Shown here: in pieces, positions 1-9,143 of the stretch
How positions within the stretch are numbered: position 1 is the stretch's first letter
How the letters are laid out: each line of letters begins with the position of its first letter
NCBI GenBank assembly: GCA_002428985.1
Contig: DIYL01000056.1
Coordinates: 54,352-118,351, forward strand
From: Anaerolineales bacterium UBA6055
Lineage (GTDB): Bacteria; Chloroflexota; Anaerolineae; Aggregatilineales; Phototrophicaceae
DNA: 64,000 bases
Reading direction: 5' to 3'
Position numbers and translations under genes: made by a program
The notes under the pieces: model-generated
Told to the model about the DNA's origin: nothing
Databases searched by the model: none
Seen by the model: only the letters and a program-made list of their open reading frames with translations

Positions 1-6
1 TTTTGG

Positions 7-411
7 TTATGGCTGTTCGTTGACAATATGGCCGATCCGTTCAATGACCGCATCCAATTCATTTAATACATCGCTATTTGTAAAACGCACCACCCGTAAC
101 CCCAACGATTCAAGATACTGTTGCCGACTTGCATAACGTTCTGCGATTTCCGGCACATCATGAATCGCGCCATCCACTTCAATTACAAGGCGCATACTTG
201 GACAATAAAAATCAACGATAAACTGCCCAATCGGTGCTTGACGCCGAAAGCGCAACCCAGCGACTTGTTTACGTCTTAACCGTGACCATAATCGGTCTTC
301 GGCTGGTGTCGGATTCTTGCGCATGGTGCGGGCGCGGGGTTTGAGCGTATTCCAGACTTTTCCCGTTGTGCGTGTACGGATGGTGTTCTTGTCATCGGAA
401 TTATTTGCCAT
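7..411 (-). CDS. DUF559 domain protein (endonuclease-like)
   Basis: The 134-residue product has a DUF559 domain over roughly residues 30-130. Visible landmarks are NPTPAEDRLWSRLR, the FRRQAP segment, IVDFYCP, LVIEVDGAIHD and the C-terminal LGLRVVRFTNSDVL. DUF559 proteins are related to the very-short-patch-repair (Vsr) endonuclease fold; the acidic residues in VDFYCP and IEVDG occupy the usual catalytic region. The N-terminal 25 residues are basic and low in complexity. Domain assignment is firm, but the DNA substrate and biological role are unknown for most of the family. The gene is complete at the left edge, with its stop at bases 7-9. Confidence 0.85.
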   Translation of the reverse strand: MANNSDDKNTIRTRTTGKVWNTLKPRARTMRKNPTPAEDRLWSRLRRKQVAGLRFRRQAPIGQFIVDFYCPSMRLVIEVDGAIHDVPEIAERYASRQQYLESLGLRVVRFTNSDVLNELDAVIERIGHIVNEQP

Positions 412-447
412 ATTATCGTTTCCTATATGCTTTGCTTCTTATAATTG

Positions 448-530
448 TCCCCTCCCCAAACCCCTCCCCGCGTTGCAAAGAAGGGCTTTCAAGTCTCCCC
501 TCACGCTGTGGGGGGAGATTTAGAGGGGGG
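448..530. repeat. C/G-run intergenic repeat with hairpin
   Basis: Between the DUF559 gene and the TIR-LRR gene lies a stretch rich in CCCCTCC and GGGGG runs. It contains the inverted repeat TCTCCCC (494-500) and GGGGAGA (512-518) around a TCACGCTGT-type loop. On the minus strand it follows the end of the TIR-LRR frame closely and could end its transcription, although no clear T-run follows. The composition resembles C/G-rich intergenic repeats of Chloroflexota and cyanobacteria; that comparison is from memory. Confidence 0.5.
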
Positions 531-533
531 ATC

Positions 534-2155
534 TTATATCAGCCCCTGGGCCCGCGCTTGTTCCCGCAACCAGTCGAGGATGGCATCATCCCCTCCTGAA
601 ACAACATCTTGAGGCAATTCAGTTAACGGATTGCCACCGACTGAAAATTCTTCCAATTTAGATAACTTACCAATTTCGATGGGTAATGATGTTAGTTTAT
701 TATCATTTAAGAAAAGTTTTTGAAGGTTAGTTGCCCAATTTCAGACGGTAATGCAGTTAGCTGATTGTATTGTAAATAGAGTATTGTTAAGTCGGTCAAT
801 TGTCCAATTTCACTAGGGATTAGGGTCAAGTGATTTTCACTTAGTTGAAGAATATATAAATTAACTAATTGTGTAGTTTCAGTAGGGAATGATCTCAATT
901 TGTTTTTGCTTATATCTAGCGCTGTCAAGTTAGCTAGATACCCAATTTCAGCGGGTAATCTGGTCAAGGCATTATGGTGCAAAAGAAGTGTCCTCAAATT
1001 GGCTAAGTGTTTGACTTCAGAAGGTAATGATCTCAATTGATTTTTGCTTAAATCAAGCTCTCTTAGATTAACTAGTTCTTTGATTGCAGTGGGTAGTACA
1101 ATCAAATTGTTATTCTCCAAAAGAAGTGTTCGTAAGTTTGCCAGTTGCCCGATTTCAGAGGGTAGTGCTAACAATTGATTGTGATCTAAATCTAGCATGG
1201 TTAAATTTGTCAGTTGTCCAATTTCCTTTGGTAATTCAATTAGTTCGTTGAGTCGTAGATCTAGTCTTATCAAATTGGGCAATTGACCAATTTCAGACGG
1301 TATACGATTTAGTTTTAGTTTAGTAAGATTTACTGCTGTTAATCTTGTCGCTTTTGCCTCAAGAATGCGATGATAAGCTATCATATAATCATTGTCATTG
1401 AGGGATGCACCTATGTCATCAGGATCATAATCTGCCCCATACTTCTCAACGTATTTCTCCCAAGCTGCTTGTGCTCTCTCAAATCCATCCGGCTGATTCA
1501 TCAATTGTGCGACAGATTTATACGCTTCATGGCGCTTCATAAAAAAGTCAAAGTTATCTAAGATGTCTTGTGCTTCGTCACTGTGGAACAAATTATCAAA
1601 CTCGATTACCCGTTGTAGACGGCGTTTAGCACGCTCGTAATTTTTGTCATCAATATCTTTCAATGCTGCTTCATAATTAATCATAGCATTATCGAAATCA
1701 TCCGGTGAGAGTGGGCGGTCAACTGCCTGTTTTTCATATTTGCCAGCGTGTATGTCGTCGCGGATTTGGCTGAGGGCTTGTTCGATTTTGAGTAAGACGG
1801 CTGTAATCGAGGGGACGGTTGTTAGATTTTCAACTTGCTTTTTCTTAAGCGCGGACAATTCCGATGGAATCGCATCAAAGCAATCTTTGAGCATCAATGG
1901 GATGATCGGTTTGTTGAGGTTGAGCGCATATTCGCATTCGGTGACACAATATTCAGATGTCAGCGAATCTGTTGACATCACAAAGATATAACAATCACAG
2001 CTTTCAATATTCTCCAGGATAATGTCCCACCAGTCGGTACTCGTTACCAGATTGCGGTCGATCCATGTATGATGTGAGGTATTCTCCCGCAATTGGTCAT
2101 GTAGATTGTAAACCCAGTGTTTATCTTGTCTCGAGTAACTGATGAAGAGTTTCAT
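534..2155 (-). pseudogene. TIR-LRR protein, frameshifted near its C-terminus
   Basis: The N-terminal ~135 residues form a TIR domain, starting MKLFISYSRQDKHW, with an S-x-x-C-x-x-E element in TSEYCVTECEYAL that carries the glutamate expected of NAD-cleaving TIRs. A helical linker (about 150-260) precedes some nine 23-residue leucine-rich repeats of the LPSEIGQLTNL type. The open frame stops at 707 as LTFKNFS. The other minus frame then continues the same repeat (LFLNDNKLTSLPIEIGKL) to a stop at 534-536. Restoring one lost AACC unit at 725-728 gives QLTNLQKL, keeps the 23-residue period and yields 541 codons. LRR plus TIR suggests a sensor-effector conflict protein; whether the truncated form works is unknown. 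Confidence 0.8.
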
Positions 2156-2234
2156 ATGTGTGCTCCGACTGACTGATATGCACTTATATTATGAGTGATG
2201 ATGAGCGCGTTAGCAAAGTAACAAGCAAAACAAA

Positions 2235-2266
2235 AACACGACCCATCGCTAGGTCGTGTCTTTTTT
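2235..2266. terminator. bidirectional rho-independent terminator
   Basis: ACACGACC (2236-2243) pairs perfectly with GGTCGTGT (2252-2259) around an 8-nt loop. A run of six T follows on the plus strand, and A-rich DNA on the left gives a T-rich tail on the minus strand. It lies 54 bp beyond the stop of the BMP-family gene and is its likely terminator. Confidence 0.8.
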
Positions 2267-2320
2267 GTATCTGTTATAGAGCGCACCGTTTTGGCACGCT
2301 CGAATTTATAGCAGTAAAGC

Positions 2321-3580
2321 TTATTCGCTTGCGCCGATCATGCCATCGACCAATTGTGGTAGGAACCAGATGTCAAGCAAGGTTACTGGTTCGCCTTCTT
2401 CGGCGATGACTGTGCCATCTTGGAGGCTGAGCGGACCTTCCCACAGGAAGATTTCGCCTTCGTGCATTGGGTCAGTTTGGAAGGCTTCGATTTCACCAGC
2501 GAATGCGGTCAAGCTTTCGATTGTACCTTCGCTGAGTGCGTCACCGAGTGCAAAACCGATGATGCTTTCTACAGTGTAGTAACCATCTTCGTTGATTTCG
2601 TCATAGACAGGTTCGATCCATTGCCATTCTTGTTCCCATGTACCGTCGATAACGCGTTCGACGACGTCAAGGTAAGCAGGACCCCAGTTATAATATGCTG
2701 CACCGATACATGCTTCAGGTGCTTCGGAACAACCATTGACGTTACCGTATGGTACCGCATAGCTGATGTCGCCTTCTGCAGTGTATTGACCTGCAACAGT
2801 GATGGATTCGGTGGTGTCGATACCGGAGATAATGACATCTGCGCCACCATCAAGGAAGCCAGTTGCAACTTCGGTTGGATCTAGGGTTACACCTGGAATA
2901 TTGAACCAGAAACCAATCCAGACAACTTCGAAGGAAATGTCATCACCAGAGATGTCATCACGATAGTTATCTGCACAGTATTTTGCACCGAGGTAGCTGG
3001 AGACTGCCAAACGGCGTGTTTCAGGATTGATCAATGCACCGAGGTAGCCGATGCTACCACTTTCGCTGGTCAATGCTGCCGCACAACCTGCAATCATACG
3101 TGGGAGTTCCATGTAACCATTGAAGTTACCAACGTTTGGAGCTGGCAATTCTGGTAAGTTATGTTCAACAGCGTGTTCACCTTCAATAATGTCATTGGAT
3201 GCAATTGCATTACTACCAGTGATATTGATAAAGGTTACTTCGGGGAATGCTTCCGCAACATTGTTTGTGTCTTCTTCAAAGCTATCGGAGGTGGTGAAGA
3301 TAACGGTCGCACCATCATCAACCATAATTTCAACAACATCCATCAATGTTGTTTCAGGTGTATCAGCGGGATTCAAACTTTCAAAAAATAACATGGTAGA
3401 GCCGGGCAAATTTTCTTCAACGTATAGTCCAGCTTCGTAGTGGGACGTACTCCAACCACGATCATCATTTGGACCAACAAGGACGACACCAAAAACAACT
3501 TCGTCTTGTGCGCCAACAGGCACAACTGCAAGAATAATAAGTGCAAGAGCCAACAGAGATACTGGCAGTTTGCGGATCAT
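2321..3580 (-). CDS. BMP-family solute-binding protein
   Basis: The 419-residue exported protein has a cleavable signal peptide (MIRKLPVSLLALALIILAVV, then a GAQ/DE cleavage site) and no lipobox cysteine. It matches the BMP/Med/PnrA family of ABC-transporter binding proteins: VVLVGPNDDRGWS near the N-terminus, DDGATVIFTTSDSFE, VTFINITGS, GSIGYLGALINPETRR and GGADVIISGIDTTES. Family members bind nucleosides or other small solutes outside the membrane. No ATPase or permease gene lies beside it, so it either serves a transporter encoded elsewhere or acts as a sensor. It is longer than the usual 330-360 residues, with extra sequence in the C-terminal part. The start is the ATG at 3580, after an AGGAGG-type ribosome binding site. 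Confidence 0.9.
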   Translation of the reverse strand: MIRKLPVSLLALALIILAVVPVGAQDEVVFGVVLVGPNDDRGWSTSHYEAGLYVEENLPGSTMLFFESLNPADTPETTLMDVVEIMVDDGATVIFTTSDSFEEDTNNVAEAFPEVTFINITGSNAIASNDIIEGEHAVEHNLPELPAPNVGNFNGYMELPRMIAGCAAALTSESGSIGYLGALINPETRRLAVSSYLGAKYCADNYRDDISGDDISFEVVWIGFWFNIPGVTLDPTEVATGFLDGGADVIISGIDTTESITVAGQYTAEGDISYAVPYGNVNGCSEAPEACIGAAYYNWGPAYLDVVERVIDGTWEQEWQWIEPVYDEINEDGYYTVESIIGFALGDALSEGTIESLTAFAGEIEAFQTDPMHEGEIFLWEGPLSLQDGTVIAEEGEPVTLLDIWFLPQLVDGMIGASE

Positions 3581-4041
3581 TCAATTTCCTCCTGAAAGGT
3601 ATTGGGCTTGTGATATATGTAACGATGTGTCACAGCGCATAGTTTAACAAGTTCTTAAACTTGCACAACTGACAAATGTTACAAAAAATATTGGGCATTT
3701 GTTGGTATAAACTTCAAAGCCGTTTGGATGATTTGAATAAGTTTGCGATCATAGGTGACTTTGTATAAAACGCTGACATCATACTGCTTGCAAGCCTCTG
3801 ACCGTTCTTCCATGGGGGAGATGTTGTATCGTTATTTTGCCCAAATTTGTGCAGATTTGATAAGTTCTTAGTACCTTCATTCAAGAAAAACTCGTATTAA
3901 ATTTGTATTGAAGAATAAATAGTTGCAATGGTTTTGCCAAAATCTGAACTATGCTACACTAGTTTTGGTGGTGACAGACAATTTTGTTTGTCTACAATAC
4001 ATCGTAGCTATACCTATAATTAGTAAATGTAGGTTATAAAT
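3581..4041. other. 461-bp divergent intergenic region
   Basis: This gene-free stretch separates the divergent BMP and 4042 genes. It is AT-rich and contains a small hairpin, AGACAA (3976-3981) with TTGTCT (3988-3993), and possible -10 elements such as TATGCT near 3950 for the rightward gene. No RNA gene or repeat family member is evident. Confidence 0.4.
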
Positions 4042-4878
4042 TTGAATTCCAAAATCATACAGATTCAACTATGTGCCTTAGGCTATATTGGTGACGTTAA
4101 CTTGAAAAAAGTTGTACAACTTTTAAATGTTAAAGGTGGAATATTACAGGCGTATATTGTTGATAGTATAACAAATTTAGGCAATCCTGATATGTATAGT
4201 CTTGCATACAGTTGGGAAACTTTGTTTAATTACCTACCTCAGGTACTAAACAATTCTACTTATGTTTTTGGAATAATAAACTCACCTATTGAAAATAATT
4301 ATTTTTCAAAAACTACGTATAAGAATCATCAAAATAAAAGTGTTATTTCTTTACATCAACGAAAAGAACTAGTTGAACTTGCTGGGAGAACTCTGGAAGA
4401 TAGTATAGTTCTTGATATTCTTGCCGCAATTCTAGAAAAGCAATATGAAAGCAAAACTTCTGAAAGTAATACACTATTTCATGGTGACACTCGAGGCGAT
4501 TTGTTTGATTTTGTTGCAAATAAAGATGATTTAGTATATCAACTACATGAAGTCAAACTAGATGACATAAGTCGAGGTGAATTACTGAAAGTCAATGTTT
4601 CACCCCAAATTCTGGATACTATTGATAAAGTGTTGCTGAGGATAAAAAAACCAACGTTTTTATTTGCGACTTCAAATTTGTTGGAAAATCCTATAAGTAG
4701 TTTTTTGCTGGGATCACTTGTCGGAGGTATTGGTGTTGAACTTATAAGTTCATTCCTTCAAGGCGACTTTGATACTGAAACTGATTATTGGATACTTGGA
4801 ATACTTTTAATTTCATTTTTTGTATTGCTTATTGGTAACTATATATACACATTATATAAATCTGGAATATATCAATGA
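4042..4878 (+). CDS. unknown protein with two C-terminal membrane segments
   Basis: The 278-residue product is not recognised. A soluble part (1-205) is followed by two hydrophobic stretches, around SSFLLGSLVGGIGVELISSF and WILGILLISFFVLLIGNYIY, so it is probably a tail-anchored or hairpin-anchored inner-membrane protein. A compact motif, FHGDTRGDLFDFVANKDD, near residue 151, looks like a conserved functional site. The context LVELAGRTLEDS and LDILAAILEKQ is reminiscent of small metalloprotease-like uncharacterised families, but no zinc motif can be shown. The start appears to be TTG, with AGG eight bases upstream; there is no earlier ATG in frame. The gene is clearly more AT-rich than its neighbours, suggesting transfer. 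Confidence 0.7.
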   Translation: MNSKIIQIQLCALGYIGDVNLKKVVQLLNVKGGILQAYIVDSITNLGNPDMYSLAYSWETLFNYLPQVLNNSTYVFGIINSPIENNYFSKTTYKNHQNKSVISLHQRKELVELAGRTLEDSIVLDILAAILEKQYESKTSESNTLFHGDTRGDLFDFVANKDDLVYQLHEVKLDDISRGELLKVNVSPQILDTIDKVLLRIKKPTFLFATSNLLENPISSFLLGSLVGGIGVELISSFLQGDFDTETDYWILGILLISFFVLLIGNYIYTLYKSGIYQ

Positions 4879-5050
4879 TGAACTCCAGAAATGATTAATT
4901 TATTGTTTCTATCTTGTAAATTCTCTTCTAGTTGAACAATATTTATGTATACATATAAGCATAATCAAATAGTTCCGTTTGCGAACAGTAAAATTAATTT
5001 GCATTGCAACAACGTACAAATCCGAAAGTTGTAGGTAACAAGGACGATAG

Positions 5051-6100
5051 ATGTTTAAATATGTTAGTTTTTTATTGATATTATTGACAGCGATACCATT
5101 TGTCACTGCCCAAGAAGTGACAGAAGCCGTGGATGGCGTGTATTATCGCACCATCGGGCAAGCCAACTTGCGCGAATGCCCTGAAGTCGATTGTCCACTA
5201 ATTCGCCCTTACGCTGGACAGGCATTATTCGAAGTTGAGGCGATTGTTGCTGGTGATGAGCTTAACGACACCACCGATTGGCTTGAAGTGAATGATTTCC
5301 TTTCAGGGCAGACAGGATATATGCATAGTACACTTGCCGAAGTCTTCAACCCTGACGCGTGGATGGTCGCGCCGATTGTGCCCCAAGTGACTGAGACCGC
5401 CCGTGAAATTTATGCACGCGGTCAAGAGCTCGGCAATCACTATGACCGCTTCTCGAAAGTAGGCGACTGTCAAAATGTATCCTCACATTTCTTGTCGATT
5501 TTTGATGATCCACAAGAATATGCATTAGGGGAATTCGATAGTTTACAATCAACGATTGATCACTTCGGGGAATCATGGGCTCGCGAAAGCGCATCTGTAG
5601 ATAATGGGTTTAATGTAGCGTCGGTTTTATCCCCTCTATGGTCAGATCCAAATGTCTGCGAACCCGGCGAAAATCCACTTGAATGTGAATACCGCCTGAA
5701 TCAACCGTCGATTGTAATTGTGAGTATGGAGACTTGGTGGGCACAACGTCCTGCTGAAGAATACGAAGATTACATGAGACAGATCGTTGAGTTTTGGATT
5801 GATAAGGGTGTCGTCCCGATTTTGGCGACCAAAGCCGATAATCTAGAAGGTGACTATGGTTTGAATCGTTCAGTATATCGAGTCGCACAAGCATATGATG
5901 TGCCGATGTGGAACTTCTGGTTGTCGATCCAAACTTTGCCCGGCAATGGCCTCTCAGACGATGACTTCCATCTGACATTTGCACGTAACTTCTTCGATGA
6001 TCCGGTACGCCTACAATATAGCTGGCCTATCCGTAATTTGACGGCGTTGAAGGCAATTGATGCGGTTTATCAAGGTTTGCAAGTACCTCAAGAATCTTAG
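5051..6100 (+). CDS. exported SH3-like + SGNH/GDSL hydrolase-like protein
   Basis: The 349-residue protein has a signal peptide ending near FVTAQ/EV. A bacterial SH3-like domain follows (about 28-100, with YRTIGQANLRECPEVDCPLI and DTTDWLEVN...GYMHSTL). The C-terminal part (about 115-345) resembles an SGNH-type hydrolase: KVGDCQNVS as a degenerate block I, IVIVSMETWW as a block-III region, and LSDDDFHLT supplying a D-x-H dyad. Block I has D-C-Q instead of the usual D-S, so the nucleophile is uncertain. It probably acts outside the membrane on cell wall or polysaccharide. AAGGA precedes the ATG by six bases, and a terminator follows the gene. Confidence 0.7.
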   Translation: MFKYVSFLLILLTAIPFVTAQEVTEAVDGVYYRTIGQANLRECPEVDCPLIRPYAGQALFEVEAIVAGDELNDTTDWLEVNDFLSGQTGYMHSTLAEVFNPDAWMVAPIVPQVTETAREIYARGQELGNHYDRFSKVGDCQNVSSHFLSIFDDPQEYALGEFDSLQSTIDHFGESWARESASVDNGFNVASVLSPLWSDPNVCEPGENPLECEYRLNQPSIVIVSMETWWAQRPAEEYEDYMRQIVEFWIDKGVVPILATKADNLEGDYGLNRSVYRVAQAYDVPMWNFWLSIQTLPGNGLSDDDFHLTFARNFFDDPVRLQYSWPIRNLTALKAIDAVYQGLQVPQES

Positions 6101-6125
6101 AAGGTTGAAATATAGCATAGTGAAG

Positions 6126-6150
6126 GCGGGCATATTTTGTCCGCTTTTTT
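6126..6150 (+). terminator. rho-independent terminator
   Basis: GCGG (6126-6129) pairs with CCGC (6141-6144) and is followed directly by six T. It lies 26 bp after the SH3/SGNH gene. Confidence 0.65.
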
Positions 6151-6211
6151 ATGGAGCGTGACTCTGCCTTGTGTCTTGCAAATATGAGCTATTTTGTGAT
6201 GTTTTCACACC

Positions 6212-6739
6212 CTAACGATGTCTGGTGTATGAACGCAACTCATCAATGTCGTACTTATCGACAAGCAAATCTAAGATGTGTAGAAAGGAATTCCATAATT
6301 CACGAATTTGTGTTGTTGAGTCATGTGGGTCTTTGAAGGCTAAATTTGCATAAAACTTCTTGGTAGATACATATAGGTAAAAATCACGAATTCTATAATT
6401 ACCAGTTTTTGTAATATCGTGATCACATGTTAAGTCGAGTGATGAAAAGTAAGTTTGCATGAGATCGAGTTGTGTCTCAAACTCAATACCTTCTAGTGAA
6501 ACGTTGTAACGTTCTTCAAAACTAGGGAATAGAATAAGACCCTTGCTCCACTTATCTGAATTAATTATCGCTAGTGTTAAAGGTGGTTTTGTGAGACTAG
6601 TAAAATAGTCTGTGCTAATCATCCATATCAAATTAGCTTGAAATGTATCCGTTTCATCAAATGATTTATGCACTGAGTGATTGAGACCTGGCATTCTGAA
6701 ACGTGAGGCAATTTCTTTACGGATTTTGTTTTCTATCAT
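6212..6739 (-). CDS. unknown 175-residue protein
   Basis: The protein is not recognised. It lacks a signal peptide and membrane segments and has a mixed alpha/beta composition (LAIINSDKWSKGLILFPSFEE, FYLYVSTKKFYANLAF). The C-terminal third, WNSFLHILDLLVDKYDIDELR, is probably helical. The gene is AT-rich and flanked by AT-rich intergenic DNA with no obvious operon partner. The ATG at 6739 has only a weak ribosome binding site (CGG). A perfect inverted repeat lies 23 bp upstream and may regulate it. Confidence 0.6.
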   Translation of the reverse strand: MIENKIRKEIASRFRMPGLNHSVHKSFDETDTFQANLIWMISTDYFTSLTKPPLTLAIINSDKWSKGLILFPSFEERYNVSLEGIEFETQLDLMQTYFSSLDLTCDHDITKTGNYRIRDFYLYVSTKKFYANLAFKDPHDSTTQIRELWNSFLHILDLLVDKYDIDELRSYTRHR

Positions 6740-6761
6740 CCGAATTACTCATTTTGGTGCA

Positions 6762-6792
6762 AACTGTTTATCACATTATGCTCTAAACAGTT
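6762..6792. repeat. perfect inverted repeat (possible operator)
   Basis: AACTGTTTA (6762-6770) and TAAACAGTT (6784-6792) form perfect 9-bp arms around 13 bases. The site lies 23 bp upstream of the leftward gene that starts at 6739. No T-run follows on either strand, so an operator or mRNA leader structure is more likely than a terminator. Confidence 0.45.
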
Positions 6793-6909
6793 AGAAATTT
6801 AAATTAGAATAAACCAATAGAAAATCCTAAAATACAGTATTCAGATTGCGTTTTATAAACCTTCACCTACATATATACTACATAGGAACAGTCGACATAA
6901 CCAACGATT

Positions 6910-7470
6910 TTATTGTGCCTGTGTATTGTAGAAATTGCCTTCAGCATAGCGCGAGATGGGTTGCCATTCACCAATGAGGTCGGCGCGTTCTTCTTCTGTT
7001 AACATCGCTTCCTGACATTTTTCTTGCATATCGCGGATAATTTGCTGACGATCGGTTAGCATCTGACGGATATGTGACAGCATAAACAGCAATAGCAATG
7101 CCCATAGACCAGCAACAATCGGCTCTGCCATTGTACCGACCATCATCAGTGTAGCGAATGCACCCACCCCGAGTACAACCGACAAATAGAGCCGACCAAT
7201 ACGAGCGACACCTTGCACAAGGGTTGTGCCATCCGGACGATTCTCGACTGTGCCATTAATGATGGTGCTCGTGTAATAGGATCGTTTGCCCATATCATGT
7301 TTGATGAGTACAGTCATATCATAATATTTATCAGAGCGATGTACAAAATCGGTCATACGGCGCAAGTCACTGTGTTGATCAGCATAGCGCACTAATTCTG
7401 CGAGTTTGATGGTGGTGTCTTTTGCATTGTGAATACTCTCGAACGCGAACGAACGGGAGAGAAATGCCAT
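6910..7470 (-). CDS. unknown membrane protein, two TM segments
   Basis: The product is about 186 residues. A soluble N-terminal half rich in charged residues (HNAKDTTIKLAELVRYADQH) precedes two closely spaced hydrophobic segments (LYLSVVLGVGAFATLMMVG and PIVAGLWALLLLFMLS), then a charged helix with RQQIIRDMQEKCQEAML. No family is recognised. The ATG at 7470 is preferred because AAGG lies eight bases upstream; the ATG at 7485 has no ribosome binding site. It could interact with membrane lipids or a partner through its cytosolic ends, but nothing in the context reveals a role. Confidence 0.65.
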   Translation of the reverse strand: MAFLSRSFAFESIHNAKDTTIKLAELVRYADQHSDLRRMTDFVHRSDKYYDMTVLIKHDMGKRSYYTSTIINGTVENRPDGTTLVQGVARIGRLYLSVVLGVGAFATLMMVGTMAEPIVAGLWALLLLFMLSHIRQMLTDRQQIIRDMQEKCQEAMLTEEERADLIGEWQPISRYAEGNFYNTQAQ

Positions 7471-7562
7471 GAGATTAGCCTTCATCTATAACAACAAGAT
7501 AAGTTCATTTCAGCATATCATGGGATAATTAAGATAGAAATTAAGAGTAATACTTTTTGCAT

Positions 7563-7877
7563 CTATCCAAGGACAAATTGCCGAAAGGTATCCAGTGAAA
7601 ATTCTCCTGCCATGCGATCAGTTTCCACACCGCTTTCAAAGCGAATCAGCGTAGGAATGCCGCGTAGGTTATATTGTTGCGCTAAAACAGAGGATGGGGC
7701 AGCTAAAAATACCTTACACACAGGTGTTGTCAATTCATCTTCTATATCATCAAACCATTGCGCGATGGCATCACACACAACACAATCTGCCCCGTAAAAA
7801 TCCACCAAAATCTGTTGTTTTTGATCGAGGACTTCGGCTTGAAATTGTGCTTCTGTAATCTCGGCAATCTGTTGCAT
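7563..7877 (-). CDS. thioredoxin-family protein with CVVC active site
   Basis: This is a single thioredoxin domain of 104 residues: ILVDFYGADCVVCDAI, with active-site cysteines at about 32 and 35, then YNLRGIPTLIRFESG with the conserved cis-proline. The usual WCGPC is replaced by DCVVC, which removes the proline and tryptophan and should change redox potential or specificity. It is cytosolic, with no signal peptide. The ATG at 7877 is chosen because GGAG lies six bases upstream; a TTG four codons earlier overlaps that ribosome binding site. It lies 96 bp before the mannonate dehydratase gene in the same direction, but co-function is not evident. Confidence 0.88.
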   Translation of the reverse strand: MQQIAEITEAQFQAEVLDQKQQILVDFYGADCVVCDAIAQWFDDIEDELTTPVCKVFLAAPSSVLAQQYNLRGIPTLIRFESGVETDRMAGEFSLDTFRQFVLG

Positions 7878-7973
7878 GATTTTCTCCAATCGGTATCTGT
7901 TACTCTGTCATACGTTACACCGATCGAAATTGTTCAAGTTTGCTCCAATTGCCGAGATTAAGTTATGAGGGAC

Positions 7974-9002
7974 TTAGGTTAACTCGTTGACTGCTTTCAC
8001 CAATGCCATGATGTATCCAGTGGAATAGGCGTGACCGCGATGTCGCCATTCACTATCACCTATCATTTCAGGCACATGGTCGTCAATCAGGAAACCTGTA
8101 AAACCGACTTCTTTAAGTGTCTTGATTGCTTGAACAACATCGACATTACCTTCACCGGGGAAGCATTCTTGGAAGCTCGGCACACAACCCTGTACATCGC
8201 GGAAGTGAATGTAGAAAATTTTGCCCTGTGAACCGAATTCACGAAGTGCATCCAACACACCTTGGTTATTATCTTTGTCGGCATAATACATCTCAGAAAA
8301 ACAACCCATGCAAAAATCCAACCCGTGATTTGGACTAGGAACAGCATCAAGTGCCTTTTTGAAATTTTCCGGTTTGTAGAAAACACGTCCAATACCACCC
8401 AATGATTCGACTGGTGGATCATCAGGGTGAATCGCTATTTTGACATTGCTTTCTTCGGCAACAGGTAAGACCCGCTCCATAAAATAGACGTAGTTATCGA
8501 ACATCTCGGCTTCTGTATATTCACGGTTTTCGGCTTCTTCGAGTGTTACATAACCGCCGACGACATTACCTGCTTCGACTTCTGCCATATCGAATGAGGT
8601 GACAATCGCACCACCACGCCCAACTTTTCTCGGAGTCCGCCAGACACTATTCGGCATCCAATTAATCCCGAGTATGGGAATACCTGCTTTACCCATATTG
8701 CGGACAGTTCGTTGATAATTTTCGATTTGTTCATCACGTTTTTCGGTTGCTAACATTGCCCCACGGTAGAAGTGATGCGGGACATTTTCAATCGCTTCGA
8801 GGTTGAGATCATAATCGTTAACTTTTTGCTTGAGGCGTTTGAGATCGTCGAGTTGCCAATAGCCTTTCTCATCTGGGAGATCAGGGGTTTTAGGAATCAT
8901 ATTAAATTGAACACCTGTTACACCCAATTGTTTGGCGAACGTCAGATATTCATCGGTTGCAGAATAATATTGCCCGAGGGCGACACGCATTTGTTGGGAC
9001 AT
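7974..9002 (-). CDS. uxuA: mannonate dehydratase
   Basis: The 342-residue protein matches UxuA (EC 4.2.1.8), which dehydrates D-mannonate to 2-keto-3-deoxy-gluconate in hexuronate breakdown. Visible family features are GVTGVQFNMIP, NLEAIENVPHH, the metal-site region NVKIAIHPDDPP, GLDFCMGCFSEM, IFYIHFRDVQG and the C-terminal IDDHVPEM. It has a TIM-barrel fold with a divalent metal. No other uronate genes are adjacent, although a zinc alcohol dehydrogenase of the L-gulonate/galactonate type occurs at 36.7 kb. The ATG at 9002 follows AGGTG by seven bases; a start seven codons earlier lacks such a site. Confidence 0.92.
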   Translation of the reverse strand: MSQQMRVALGQYYSATDEYLTFAKQLGVTGVQFNMIPKTPDLPDEKGYWQLDDLKRLKQKVNDYDLNLEAIENVPHHFYRGAMLATEKRDEQIENYQRTVRNMGKAGIPILGINWMPNSVWRTPRKVGRGGAIVTSFDMAEVEAGNVVGGYVTLEEAENREYTEAEMFDNYVYFMERVLPVAEESNVKIAIHPDDPPVESLGGIGRVFYKPENFKKALDAVPSPNHGLDFCMGCFSEMYYADKDNNQGVLDALREFGSQGKIFYIHFRDVQGCVPSFQECFPGEGNVDVVQAIKTLKEVGFTGFLIDDHVPEMIGDSEWRHRGHAYSTGYIMALVKAVNELT

Positions 9003-9099
9003 AAATTCACCTTTTAAACACAATAAGTTTTCTCTCCATGATACCGTAGATAGTACGGGTTTCCTACAGCGTTAAGGCGCGCGGACAAACAGCTTAGAG

Positions 9100-9105
9100 T
9101 ATAAT
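9100..9105 (+). promoter_or_regulatory. -10 element TATAAT
   Basis: A consensus TATAAT lies 38 bp before the ATG of the exported protein at 9144. No convincing -35 hexamer is found at 16-18 bp, so this is a partial promoter call. Confidence 0.4.
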
Positions 9106-9143
9106 CACCATAATGCAGATAAAACTACAAATGGAGAATTTAT

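Noticed and set aside
2191..2409. Short rightward open frame beside the BMP gene
   Set aside because: It spans a terminator and the end of the opposite gene and its translation has no protein-like pattern.
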